A DNA stretch of 64,000 bases, taken from NCBI GenBank assembly GCA_016415585.1, contig CP066552.1:2108001-2172000 (forward strand), written 5' to 3'. The notes beneath the pieces are model-generated. The model ran no database searches. It saw only the letters and a list, made by a program, of their open reading frames with translations, and was not told where the DNA came from. The DNA is from Pectobacterium carotovorum. Its GTDB lineage: Bacteria; Pseudomonadota; Gammaproteobacteria; Enterobacterales; Enterobacteriaceae. Within the stretch, counting starts at the first letter, position 1. Each line of letters opens with the position of its first letter. Position numbers and translations under genes: made by a program. Below are positions 21,347 through 36,397 of the stretch, one piece after another.

Positions 21347-22759
21347 TCAGAGACGGTGTACGGAAGCGGTGTTGGTTGTGCCGCTGGAAACCAGTGCACC
21401 AGATACCATAACCACAACATCGCCAGCCTGCGCATGACCGCTTTTCAGCGCGGCTTCTTTACCGATACGGTAGAAATCATCAGTAGAAGCGATTTCCTTC
21501 ACCAGCAGCGTATCAATGCCTTTGCTCAGCAGAAGCTGACGCGCGGTGACGTCGTTAGTCGTCAGCGCCAGAATGCGGGCATTCGGGAAGTATTTACGGA
21601 TAGATTTAGCAGACTTACCGCCGCTGGTCGCAACGACAATCAGTGGCGCATCCAGTTTCTCTGCAGTTTCTACTGCACCGCGGCAGACAGCTTCGGTGAT
21701 ACGCAATACTGGAGGCGTCTTGATGGTATCCAGACGGCTTTTCATCACCGAATCGGTACGCTGACAGATCGTCGCCATGATGGTAACGGATTCCAGCGGG
21801 TATTTACCTTTCGCACTTTCGCCAGACAGCATAACGGCATCGGTGCCGTCGATGATGGCGTTTGCCACGTCGCCAGCTTCAGCACGGGTAGGGCGTGGGT
21901 TTTTGATCATGGAATCCAGCATTTGCGTCGCGGTGATAACTACTTTGCGTGCCAGATTACATTTTTCGATCATCATCTTCTGCGCGAAGATCACTTCTTC
22001 CACTGGAATTTCAACGCCCAGATCGCCACGTGCAACCATGATGCCGTCAGAGGCTTCCAGAATTTCGTCGAAATTGTTCAGACCTTCCTGGTTTTCGATT
22101 TTGGAGATGATCTGGATGTGTTCGCCGCCGTGTGCTTTCAGGTGGGCGCGAATTTCTTCAACGTCAGAACGTTTACGAATAAAGGATGCCGCAACGAAAT
22201 CGACGCCTTGCTCACAACCAAAAATCAGGTCGCGTTTGTCTTTTTCGGCCAGAGCAGGCAACTGGATGGAAACGCCAGGCAGGTTAACGCCTTTATTCTC
22301 ACCCAGATCGCCATTATTCAGCACTTTACAGACGACGTCGTTACCGTTAATCGCAGTAACTTGCATGCCGATCAAACCGTCATCCACCAGAACGGTGTTA
22401 CCCACGCTGAGGTCTTCAGTAAAACCGGCATACGTTACTGCTACGCGATCCTTGTTACCCACGATGCTTTGATCGGTGGTGAACGTGAACGTTTGACCTG
22501 CGGTCAGCGTTACGTCGGCACCGTTTTCCAGCTTCATGGTACGGATTTCCGGGCCTTTGGTATCAAGCAGGATAGCGGCTTTTTTACCCGTTTTTTCCGT
22601 GACGGCACGCAGGTTCTTAATGCGTTGACCGTGTTCTGCGTAATCCCCGTGAGAGAAATTCAGGCGCATCACATTCATGCCAGCAGACAGCAGGTTGCCC
22701 AGCATTTCTTCTGACTCTGTTTTTGGCCCGATGGTACAAACAATTTTTGTCTTTTTCAT
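21347..22759 (-). CDS. pykF: Pyruvate kinase I
   Basis: PykF converts PEP and ADP to pyruvate and ATP and is activated by fructose 1,6-bisphosphate. From the ATG at 22759 the protein is 470 residues, the same length as E. coli PykF and starting [16 protein letters not shown]. Motifs include [21 protein letters not shown], the active-site ISKIENQEG, and [13 protein letters not shown] start at 22822 would add 21 unrelated residues and is rejected. It faces lpp with its own terminator between them. A Cra site near its promoter points to repression when glycolytic flux is low, the opposite of ppsA. Confidence 0.96.
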   Translation of the reverse strand: MKKTKIVCTIGPKTESEEMLGNLLSAGMNVMRLNFSHGDYAEHGQRIKNLRAVTEKTGKKAAILLDTKGPEIRTMKLENGADVTLTAGQTFTFTTDQSIVGNKDRVAVTYAGFTEDLSVGNTVLVDDGLIGMQVTAINGNDVVCKVLNNGDLGENKGVNLPGVSIQLPALAEKDKRDLIFGCEQGVDFVAASFIRKRSDVEEIRAHLKAHGGEHIQIISKIENQEGLNNFDEILEASDGIMVARGDLGVEIPVEEVIFAQKMMIEKCNLARKVVITATQMLDSMIKNPRPTRAEAGDVANAIIDGTDAVMLSGESAKGKYPLESVTIMATICQRTDSVMKSRLDTIKTPPVLRITEAVCRGAVETAEKLDAPLIVVATSGGKSAKSIRKYFPNARILALTTNDVTARQLLLSKGIDTLLVKEIASTDDFYRIGKEAALKSGHAQAGDVVVMVSGALVSSGTTNTASVHRL

Positions 22760-22984
22760 ACGATAGTTTCTACAAGTTGTGATGGATAAAAAAACGAGTG
22801 AACCAGTGGCGATGCGAGGCAAGCCGCTGGAAAGAATGTATGAGGAAACAGTATAAAAGAGGTAAGTATAAATGGTCGTAGCGAATGGGTGATGAAGTGC
22901 GTAGCCGCTCGTCGCATGAAGTTAGCGAGATTCGCGTTGGCGATGCCGTTGATAATAATGTTATTGATAGTGGCACGTTGTTTA

Positions 22985-23026
22985 GCTGAAACCATTCAAT
23001 TGAAACGACGTTTCGTATTATAGTTA
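22985..23026 (-). promoter_or_regulatory. pykF promoter with Cra operator
   Basis: A perfect TATAAT lies on the reverse strand at 23022-23017. GCTGAAACCATTCA at 22985-22998 matches the Cra consensus GCTGAAACGATTCA at 13 of 14 bases. The operator would sit about 20 bases downstream of the start of transcription, a repressing position. Confidence 0.6.
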
Positions 23027-23320
23027 TTAAGCGACGAGAAACAAGGTGGTAAAAGGGATGAAATTGAATATTTTGTCGCGTTTACGCAAAAAACGGGATG
23101 ATTTGGTGTTTTTACCTAACTTTGTTGCGCAACCGCCTAAGAAATCCGCTGCATAACTACGATATTACGGCGAGTGATGATAAGTGATTGATTCTTGTAA
23201 TGGCTGACAGTAAATAAAGAAAATGCGTGTAAGCGGCAGGTATTTCTGTCGATCCGTATCACGTTTTTGTGTCATGCTCCTTGAGAAGATGAATGCAGAT
23301 GGTAGTTTACCTGCCATTGC

Positions 23321-23386
23321 GGATTGTTACTGCGTAAGCAGGCAAAACCAGATGCTCGTTCTTGTTACGAGTGTCTGGTTTTTTTG
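23321..23386 (+). promoter_or_regulatory. Ribonucleic antiterminator (RAT1) and terminator before bglG
   Basis: Positions 23321-23349 match the BglG-type RAT (GGATTGTTACTG, five-base loop region, GCAGGCAAAACC). Its last bases overlap the left arm of a terminator AACCAGATGCTCG/CGAGTGTCTGGTT followed by seven Ts (23346-23386). The two hairpins exclude each other, so binding of BglG to the RAT would permit read-through. This is the arrangement of the E. coli bgl leader. Confidence 0.93.
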
Positions 23387-23400
23387 TTTCCAGGGTTTGA

Positions 23401-24267
<867 letters not shown>

Positions 24268-24414
24268 TTTCTGCTAATTTGATTTTAGTCACAAAAATAG
24301 CAATGTAGCAAGATAAATACCTTGCTTACGATGAAAGTGAAAGAATAGAGTATGTGGAAAGCAAATTATCAGATGAAGTAAAGTTTTATTGTCAGTGCAT
24401 GAGTTGTGCTGGCA

Positions 24415-24476
24415 TAGGCCTAAATAATTCAAGTAGCGTAGCCAACGCACATGTAACTTGAAGTATGACGGGCATA
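24415..24476 (-). mobile_element. Internally deleted ERIC element
   Basis: The reverse strand begins TATGCCCGTCATACTTCAAG and ends CTTGAATTATTTAGG, which are the two ends of ERIC elements. The ERIC core is missing, leaving about 62 bp instead of about 125. It lies in the bglG-bglF leader, just upstream of RAT2. Confidence 0.75.
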
Positions 24477-24482
24477 CAAGCA

Positions 24483-24574
24483 GGATTGTTACTGTCAGGC
24501 TAGTCTAGGCGGGCAGGCAAAACCTAAATCGTTTTCTCAATGTTTATTGGGAAAAGCGATTTAGGTTTTTTTTT
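24483..24574 (+). promoter_or_regulatory. Second antiterminator (RAT2, enlarged loop) and terminator before bglF
   Basis: GGATTGTTACTG at 24483-24494 and GCAGGCAAAACC at 24513-24524 are the two conserved sides of a RAT, but 18 bases lie between them instead of the usual five. The terminator that follows pairs AACCTAAATCG-TTTTC with GAAAAGCGATTTAGGTT and ends in nine Ts. The overlap of the RAT with the terminator arm is kept, so regulation of bglFB by BglG is expected. Confidence 0.88.
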
Positions 24575-24637
24575 GTCTCAAACAGAGCTGGCAATCTTAA
24601 ATTATTGATACTTAAGTCTGTTTAGCATTAAGGATAG

Positions 24638-27972
<3,335 letters not shown>

Positions 27973-27996
27973 ATCAGCGTATCGCTACGTTATTTA

Positions 27997-28049
27997 CGCA
28001 TTCATTCTTAGGAAAACAAATTCTGGAATGAATGCGAACTCTCTTTTTT
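27997..28049 (+). terminator. bglB terminator
   Basis: A perfect 11-bp inverted repeat (CGCATTCATTC/GAATGAATGCG) with an 18-base loop is followed within five bases by a run of six Ts. Read-through to the porin gene may still occur. Confidence 0.65.
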
Positions 28050-28156
28050 ACTACCCATGGGAAAGATGGCAGGAAAATAAAATGAAACGGGAGGGTGTTG
28101 ACTAGCCATTAAATCATATAAACGGTCATTTGGGTTTTACAAACTTTTATAAATAG

Positions 28157-31138
<2,982 letters not shown>

Positions 31139-31244
31139 CGTCTTCATGCTGCGGGCTGCGTCGTGGCATGCCTGCTTTCTCTGATGGCAGCCTGAATCGC
31201 TGGGCTGCCATATCAACGATTGCCAAGCACCGTTAAGGATAATC

Positions 31245-32258
31245 ATGTCTATTCACAGGTACTTTTCCCGGTTTGCCATGCTGATCGTGGCATTGCCGTT
31301 CCTCAGCGCGTTCACTGCGCAGGCTCAAACTTCACCTTTTGATGTAGCCGATCATAAACAGATCCGCGTCATTATCAGCGCCGATGCGAAAAACGAGGCT
31401 GACGATGATTTTGCCGTTGCCCATGCGGTGTTGACGCCAACGATGCAGGTAAAAGGGCTGATTGCCGCCCATTACTCCCGTACTGCGCCGTTGATGAAAC
31501 GTGATGGCGAAAATAGCATGATGGAAAGCTACCATGAGCTTCAACGCCTGATGACGGTGATGGGAAAAACGGACATCCTCGTTTATCGCGGTGCGACGCA
31601 GGCGCTGAAAGCCGACGGTGGCGCGCCTGCGTTGAGTGAAGGGGCGCAGATGCTGATCAAGGAAGCGTTAAAAGACGATTCGCATCCGCTGTTTGTATTA
31701 GTCATGGGGCCGATTACGGATATCGCTGCCGCGCTACAGGCTGAACCGACGATCGCCAGCAAAATGACGGTGGTGTGGATTGGCGGTATGCCTTATCCGA
31801 AAGGCGGTTGGGAATACAATATGTTTAACGATCCGGTCGCGGCGAACAGCGTATTCAAGTCTCAGGTGCCGTTGTGGCAGGTGCCGCATAATGTTTATAT
31901 GTCCGTGCGCGTCTCGCTGTCTGAGCTTGCCGTACGCGTTAAGCCGCAGGGGAAAGTCGGGGAGTATCTGTGGCAGCAACTGATCGAGTTTAACCGTGCG
32001 ATTTCCGAAACCATCAAGGACGTTCCCTGGCCGAAAAGCGAAGTCTGGGTATTGGGTGATAATCCCTCGGTTTCTCTGCTGCTGGATGACCATGAATATC
32101 ACTACACGCTGGTTAACGCGCCGCAGTTAAACGACGACCTGACCTATGCACCGCAGGACAATGCGCGCCAGATTCGAGTGTATAACGCCGTTGATGCCCG
32201 CTTCACGCTGGAAGATTTCTACGCCAAGCTGGCGTTGGCCTATGGTCAAGGGAAATAA
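31245..32258 (+). CDS. Exported nucleoside-hydrolase-like protein
   Basis: The 337-residue protein has a signal peptide (cut near TAQAQTS) and the fold signatures of inosine-uridine nucleoside hydrolases: IRVIISADAKNEADDDFAVA near 40, LVMGPITDIAAAL near 153 and WIGGMPYPKGGWEYNMFNDP near 179. The usual DxDxxxDD calcium/catalytic motif here reads D47-A-K49-N-E51-A-D53-D54, with Lys where the classic second Asp stands. It may therefore act on another N- or O-glycoside. Most nucleoside hydrolases are cytoplasmic, so export is unusual. It follows the esterase by 106 bases and has AAGGAT upstream of its ATG. Confidence 0.8.
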   Translation: MSIHRYFSRFAMLIVALPFLSAFTAQAQTSPFDVADHKQIRVIISADAKNEADDDFAVAHAVLTPTMQVKGLIAAHYSRTAPLMKRDGENSMMESYHELQRLMTVMGKTDILVYRGATQALKADGGAPALSEGAQMLIKEALKDDSHPLFVLVMGPITDIAAALQAEPTIASKMTVVWIGGMPYPKGGWEYNMFNDPVAANSVFKSQVPLWQVPHNVYMSVRVSLSELAVRVKPQGKVGEYLWQQLIEFNRAISETIKDVPWPKSEVWVLGDNPSVSLLLDDHEYHYTLVNAPQLNDDLTYAPQDNARQIRVYNAVDARFTLEDFYAKLALAYGQGK

Positions 32259-32278
32259 AAATCTCGGAAGGGCATACT

Positions 32279-32308
32279 GTGGGGCGCTATTTTTCACTTA
32301 AGCCCCAC
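32279..32308 (+). terminator. Hairpin after the nucleoside-hydrolase-like gene
   Basis: A perfect 7-bp stem (GTGGGGC/GCCCCAC) encloses a 16-base loop, with TTATTTAG after it. It is a weak terminator candidate ending the porin-esterase-hydrolase unit. Confidence 0.45.
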
Positions 32309-32363
32309 TTATTTAGCTTCTGATGTGCTCTATCGGGCAAAACGCCGCGCTGTATCAGCAAAT

Positions 32364-32405
32364 GCACTGGGATGAACTGCCAAGATTGGCGCGTCATCCC
32401 AGTGC
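32364..32405. repeat. 12-bp perfect inverted repeat between the bgl-adjacent genes and nrfA
   Basis: GCACTGGGATGA (32364-32375) pairs with TCATCCCAGTGC (32394-32405) around an 18-base loop that holds CCAA/TTGG. The 439-base gap in which it lies (32259-32697) also holds AAACAC...GTGTTT and repeated TTAAGCCCC motifs (32298-32306, 32473-32481). No gene is convincing there. Confidence 0.55.
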
Positions 32406-32562
32406 TCGCGCCACCTGTCTTGATCCTTAAACACCCGGTTTCTAAGTGCTTAATTTTTAAGTCCCCCGTGTTTAAGCCCCTTGCCATATTCTGCGATGCC
32501 CCCTCCGTGACTGAGACAATCCTCATATAACTTTCGATACGATTCATTACTTTTCTTTACCT

Positions 32563-32576
32563 TTGATCAAAAACAA
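32563..32576. promoter_or_regulatory. FNR-like box upstream of nrfA
   Basis: TTGATCAAAAACAA matches TTGATNNNNATCAA at 9 of 10 defined bases, 122 bases before the nrfA start. E. coli nrf is activated by FNR under anaerobiosis, so the site is plausible. Confidence 0.6.
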
Positions 32577-32697
32577 TATTTTGAATGCATCTTTTTGTTA
32601 TTCATAGTGCGAGTAATGTCACGACAGTTGTTGTGGTTTCTGTCAAATAGATAACGAAAATGACCGCCAGTAGGCGGCTTAATGTGGACACAAACGC

Positions 32698-34131
32698 ATG
32701 GTCAGGATAAGCACGTCAATCTCCTATCTGTGGGGCATGGTAGCCAGTCTCTTTCTAATGATGCCAGCCTATTCCGCTGATGCTCCGGTGTCACCACCAC
32801 CCGCCCCGATAGAAGCAAGAAACGCCGTATTCACCAATCAACACCCCGATCAGTTCAACTCGTGGAAAGCGACCACTGAACAGTCTGAACGTCATGATGC
32901 GTTGGCAGAAGACCCCATGATGGTGGTCCTCTGGGCGGGTTATCCCTTCTCCAGAGACTATAACAAGCCGCGCGGCCATGCCTACGCCATAACGGACGTG
33001 CGTGAAACGCTGCGTACCGGTGCACCAAAGACGGCAGAAGATGGCCCTCTGCCGATGGCGTGCTGGAGTTGTAAAAGCCCGGATGTCGCCCGCTTGATCC
33101 AAAAGGAAGGTGAGGACGGCTACTTCAAAGGCAAGTGGGCGCGAGGCGGGCCGGAGATTACTAACGATCTCGGCTGTGCGGACTGCCATGATACCGCGTC
33201 CCCAGATTTTGCTCAGGGCAAACCGGCGCTGACGCTGTCCCGTCCTTACGCAGAGCGCGCAATGGAAGCCATTGGCAAACCGTTTGATCAAACCAGCCGA
33301 TTTGGGCAGCAATCGATGGTCTGTGGGCAATGCCACGTTGAGTATTATTTCTCCGGTAAAGACAAAGCGGTGAAATTCCCATGGGATAACGGCACAAAAG
33401 TCGAAGACATGGAAAAATACTATGACGCGATTTCCTTCTCCGACTGGACCAATTCCCTTTCCCGCGCGCCGATGCTGAAAGCCCAACATCCAGAATATGA
33501 AACCTGGAGCATTGGTATTCACGGTAAAAACAACGTGACCTGTATCGACTGCCATATGCCGAAAGTGAAAAACGCGGACGGCAAGCTGTATACCGATCAC
33601 AAGATCGGCAACCCTTTCGACAATTACGGCGAAACCTGTACCAATTGCCACACGCAGGATAAAGCGGCGATGCAGGCGGTTGTTGCTGAACGCAAAACGG
33701 CTATTCAGGACTTAAAACTGAAAGCAGAAGAGCAATTGGTTCACGCGCACTTTGAGGCTAAAGCGGCCTGGGATGCCGGTGCAACCGAAGCAGAAATGCA
33801 GCCGATTCTGATGGATATTCGCCATGCGCAATGGCGCTGGGATCTGGCGGTTGCCTCTCACGGTATTCACATGCATGCACCGGATGAAGGCTTACGGATG
33901 CTTGGCACCTCGCTGAGTAAATCCGCCGAGGCGAGAACCAAACTGGTGCGTCTGTTGGCACAAAAAGGGGTGACAGGGGAAGTCAAGCTGCCGGATATCT
34001 CGACGAAAGAGAAAGCGCAGCAGGCGATTGGGCTCAACATGCAGCAAATCAAAGCCGAAAAACAGGATTTCCTGAACACGGTAGTGCTGCAGTGGGATGA
34101 ACAAGCGCGCAAAGCTGGACGACTGAACTAA
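32698..34131 (+). CDS. nrfA: Ammonia-forming cytochrome c nitrite reductase (c552)
   Basis: NrfA is a periplasmic pentaheme enzyme reducing nitrite to ammonium with six electrons. The 477-residue protein has a signal peptide (cut near AYSADA), the special catalytic heme motif CWSCK at 122-126, and four CxxCH motifs (CADCH, CGQCH, CIDCH, CTNCH). The active-site region [12 protein letters not shown] is intact. It opens the full nrfABCDEFG operon. Attachment of the CWSCK heme needs the dedicated lyase NrfEFG downstream. The FNR-like site upstream fits anaerobic control. Confidence 0.97.
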   Translation: MVRISTSISYLWGMVASLFLMMPAYSADAPVSPPPAPIEARNAVFTNQHPDQFNSWKATTEQSERHDALAEDPMMVVLWAGYPFSRDYNKPRGHAYAITDVRETLRTGAPKTAEDGPLPMACWSCKSPDVARLIQKEGEDGYFKGKWARGGPEITNDLGCADCHDTASPDFAQGKPALTLSRPYAERAMEAIGKPFDQTSRFGQQSMVCGQCHVEYYFSGKDKAVKFPWDNGTKVEDMEKYYDAISFSDWTNSLSRAPMLKAQHPEYETWSIGIHGKNNVTCIDCHMPKVKNADGKLYTDHKIGNPFDNYGETCTNCHTQDKAAMQAVVAERKTAIQDLKLKAEEQLVHAHFEAKAAWDAGATEAEMQPILMDIRHAQWRWDLAVASHGIHMHAPDEGLRMLGTSLSKSAEARTKLVRLLAQKGVTGEVKLPDISTKEKAQQAIGLNMQQIKAEKQDFLNTVVLQWDEQARKAGRLN

Positions 34132-34140
34132 TAACCCCTC

Positions 34141-34162
34141 ATCGCCCGTGGACGCGGGCGAT
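34141..34162 (+). promoter_or_regulatory. Intercistronic hairpin nrfA-nrfB
   Basis: ATCGCCCG-TGGACG-CGGGCGAT is a perfect 8-bp hairpin in the 48-base gap between nrfA and nrfB, with no T-tract. It is suited to protecting the nrfA 3' end and so allowing more NrfA than the accessory proteins. Confidence 0.45.
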
Positions 34163-34179
34163 CATAAAGTGGAGTGGAT

Positions 34180-34749
34180 ATGAGCGTATTACGTTCGTTA
34201 TTGACTGCCGGGGTGCTGGTATCAGGCATGCTTTGGGCATTGCCAGGGCTGACGCAGCCCGCACCTCAGGCGGAAAAAGGAGAGCGCTGGGAAGTCATGC
34301 CGCAGCGCAATCCCGATGAGGCGTGTCTACAGTGCCATAAACCGGAAGAGGATGGCATGCAGGGCAAACATGCCTCCGCCGTCAACCCGCATAACCAGAA
34401 ACAGCTGACCTGCACAAACTGCCACGGCAAGCCATCGCCGATGCACCGCGAAGGCGTTAGAGATGTCATGCGCTTTAACTTCCCGATGTATAAGGTGGAA
34501 GAACAAAACAGCGTCTGTATGTCATGTCATACGCCGGAACAGTTGCAGAAATCGTTTTGGCCACACGATGTGCATGTCGCGAAAGTGGCTTGTGCCAGTT
34601 GCCACCAGTTGCACCCCACGCAGGATAGTATGCAGACGCTGAACGACAAGAGCCGCATCAAACTGTGCGTGGATTGCCATAGCGATCAGCGCAATAACCC
34701 AGACTTCAACCCAGCCTCAGTTCATCTGGGTAATAAGAGGCAGCCATGA
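34180..34749 (+). CDS. nrfB: Pentaheme cytochrome NrfB, electron donor to NrfA
   Basis: NrfB is the periplasmic electron carrier between the NrfCD quinol dehydrogenase and NrfA. The 189-residue protein has a signal peptide ([13 protein letters not shown]) and five CxxCH motifs: CLQCH, CTNCH, CMSCH, CASCH and CVDCH. The ATG at 34180 follows GTGGAGTGGAT; a GTG two codons earlier is unlikely. Its end overlaps nrfC by four bases (ATGA). Confidence 0.95.
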   Translation: MSVLRSLLTAGVLVSGMLWALPGLTQPAPQAEKGERWEVMPQRNPDEACLQCHKPEEDGMQGKHASAVNPHNQKQLTCTNCHGKPSPMHREGVRDVMRFNFPMYKVEEQNSVCMSCHTPEQLQKSFWPHDVHVAKVACASCHQLHPTQDSMQTLNDKSRIKLCVDCHSDQRNNPDFNPASVHLGNKRQP

Positions 34750-35417
34750 GTTGCTCTCGCCGTCAATTTCTTGCCCGTATGGGGGGGCTCATTGCCATCA
34801 CCAGTACGGCGGGGCAGGTTGTCGCACAGACGCTGAATATCAACGGCGTCCGCTACGGCATGGTCCACGATGAATCGCTCTGTATCGGCTGTACGGCGTG
34901 CATGGATGCCTGCCGGGAAGTCAATCAGGTGCCGGAAGGCGTATCACGCTTGACGATCGTTCGCAGCGAACCGATTGGGACCTTCCCAGACGTGAAATAC
35001 CGCTTTTTCCGTCACTCCTGTCAGCACTGTGATCATGCGCCTTGTGTTGATGTGTGTCCGACCGGGGCGTCGTATCGTGATGCGACAAACGGCATTGTGG
35101 ATGTGAATCCCGATCTGTGCGTAGGGTGCCAATACTGTATTGCTGCCTGTCCTTATCAGGTGCGCTTTATTCATCCGAAGACGAAAACGGCGGACAAGTG
35201 CGACTTTTGCCGCAAGACCAACCTGAAAGCCGGAAAACTGCCCGCCTGTGTGTTGTCTTGTCCGACGAACGCGCTGACGTTCGGCAACCTTGACGATCCT
35301 GATAGCGAGATTTCCCGCCTGCTTCGTCAACAGCCGACGTATCGCTACAAAATCGCGCTCGGCACTCGTCCTAAGGTTTATCGCGTACCGTTTAAATACG
35401 GGGAGGTTCATCAATGA
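34746..35417 (+). CDS. nrfC: Fe-S subunit NrfC of the nitrite-reductase quinol dehydrogenase
   Basis: NrfC carries four [4Fe-4S] clusters and passes electrons from NrfD toward NrfB. The 223-residue protein has a twin-arginine-type leader ([13 protein letters not shown]). Four cysteine clusters follow: [37 protein letters not shown] and CDFCRKTN...CVLSCP. The overlap with nrfB and nrfD by four bases each indicates translational coupling. Confidence 0.95.
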   Translation: MSCSRRQFLARMGGLIAITSTAGQVVAQTLNINGVRYGMVHDESLCIGCTACMDACREVNQVPEGVSRLTIVRSEPIGTFPDVKYRFFRHSCQHCDHAPCVDVCPTGASYRDATNGIVDVNPDLCVGCQYCIAACPYQVRFIHPKTKTADKCDFCRKTNLKAGKLPACVLSCPTNALTFGNLDDPDSEISRLLRQQPTYRYKIALGTRPKVYRVPFKYGEVHQ

Positions 35418-36376
35418 CGCCCGTGTCTTCAAGCGCATTCCATTTTGCTTCGTTAGTCTGGGACTGGCCGATTGCGATTTACCTGTTCCTGGTGGGCATT
35501 TCTGCGGGGCTGGTGACGCTGTCGGTCTTACTGCGACGCTACCACCCCGAACAGGCAACCGCCGACAGTACGCTAATGCGCACCACGCTGATTCTTGCAC
35601 CGTGCACCATCATTCTGGGATTGCTGATTCTGGTTTTCCACCTGACGCGCCCCTGGACGTTCTGGAAGCTCATGTTCCATTACAGCTTTACCTCGGTGAT
35701 GTCAGTTGGGGTCATGCTGTTTCAGGTCTATATGGCGGCGCTGGCGGTCTGGTTGGTCAACATTTTCAGCGAGCAGGTTATCGTGCTGCAACAGCGCTGG
35801 TTGCCGAAGCTGATCATGCTTCCCAAGGTGCTCGGCTGGCTGGCACCGATGCAGAAATCGCTGGATATCGTGATGTTACTGCTGGCGGTGATGTTAGGGG
35901 CTTATACCGGGTTTTTACTCTCCGCGCTGAAGACCTATCCGCTGCTGAATAACCCGATCTTACCGGCGCTATTCCTGTTTTCGGGGGTGTCCTCCGGTGC
36001 CGCAGTCGCGCTGATCGCCATGGCTTGCCGCTATCGCCGCAATCCGCATAGCGAAGAAGCGCACTTTGTACACCGTGTCGAAACGCCGGTCGTGTGGCTA
36101 GAAATCTTCTTGCTGTTTGCGTTCTTTATCGGTCTTGCTTTAGGGGACGATGGGAAGCAGCGGGCGCTGGTGGCTGCCGTGGGCGGTGGGTTCTGGGCCG
36201 TGTGGTTCTGGCTGGGCGTGGTAGGGATTGGATTAATCCTTCCCTTGCTGCTCAAGTCATGGGCTAACCGACAGCATTCACCTTATGGCGTGCTGGCGGT
36301 CTGCGGTATGAGTCTGGTGGGCGTATTGTTACTGCGCTTCTTTATCCTCTATGCGGGGCAGTTAACCGTTGTCTAA
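35414..36376 (+). CDS. nrfD: Membrane subunit NrfD of the nitrite-reductase quinol dehydrogenase
   Basis: NrfD is the integral membrane partner of NrfC and oxidises menaquinol. The 320-residue protein has about eight hydrophobic segments and the family features WDWPIAIYLFLVGISAG near residue 20 and LGAYTGFLLSALKTYPLLNNP near 158. It belongs to the NrfD/PsrC family. The ATG overlaps the nrfC stop. Confidence 0.94.
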   Translation: MTPVSSSAFHFASLVWDWPIAIYLFLVGISAGLVTLSVLLRRYHPEQATADSTLMRTTLILAPCTIILGLLILVFHLTRPWTFWKLMFHYSFTSVMSVGVMLFQVYMAALAVWLVNIFSEQVIVLQQRWLPKLIMLPKVLGWLAPMQKSLDIVMLLLAVMLGAYTGFLLSALKTYPLLNNPILPALFLFSGVSSGAAVALIAMACRYRRNPHSEEAHFVHRVETPVVWLEIFLLFAFFIGLALGDDGKQRALVAAVGGGFWAVWFWLGVVGIGLILPLLLKSWANRQHSPYGVLAVCGMSLVGVLLLRFFILYAGQLTVV

Positions 36377-36397
36377 TTCCTAGCAAGAGGCCTGTTA

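Noticed and set aside
21338..22714. 458-codon open frame on the forward strand
   Set aside because: It is antisense to pykF over its whole length, has no family-like motif, and reflects codon bias of the real gene.
32287..32547. 86-codon reverse-strand frame in the nrfA upstream gap
   Set aside because: It has no clear ribosome site, its sequence spans hairpins, and it resembles nothing I know.
32791..33651. 286-codon reverse-strand open frame inside nrfA
   Set aside because: It lies wholly within the well-supported nrfA gene and shows no recognisable protein features.
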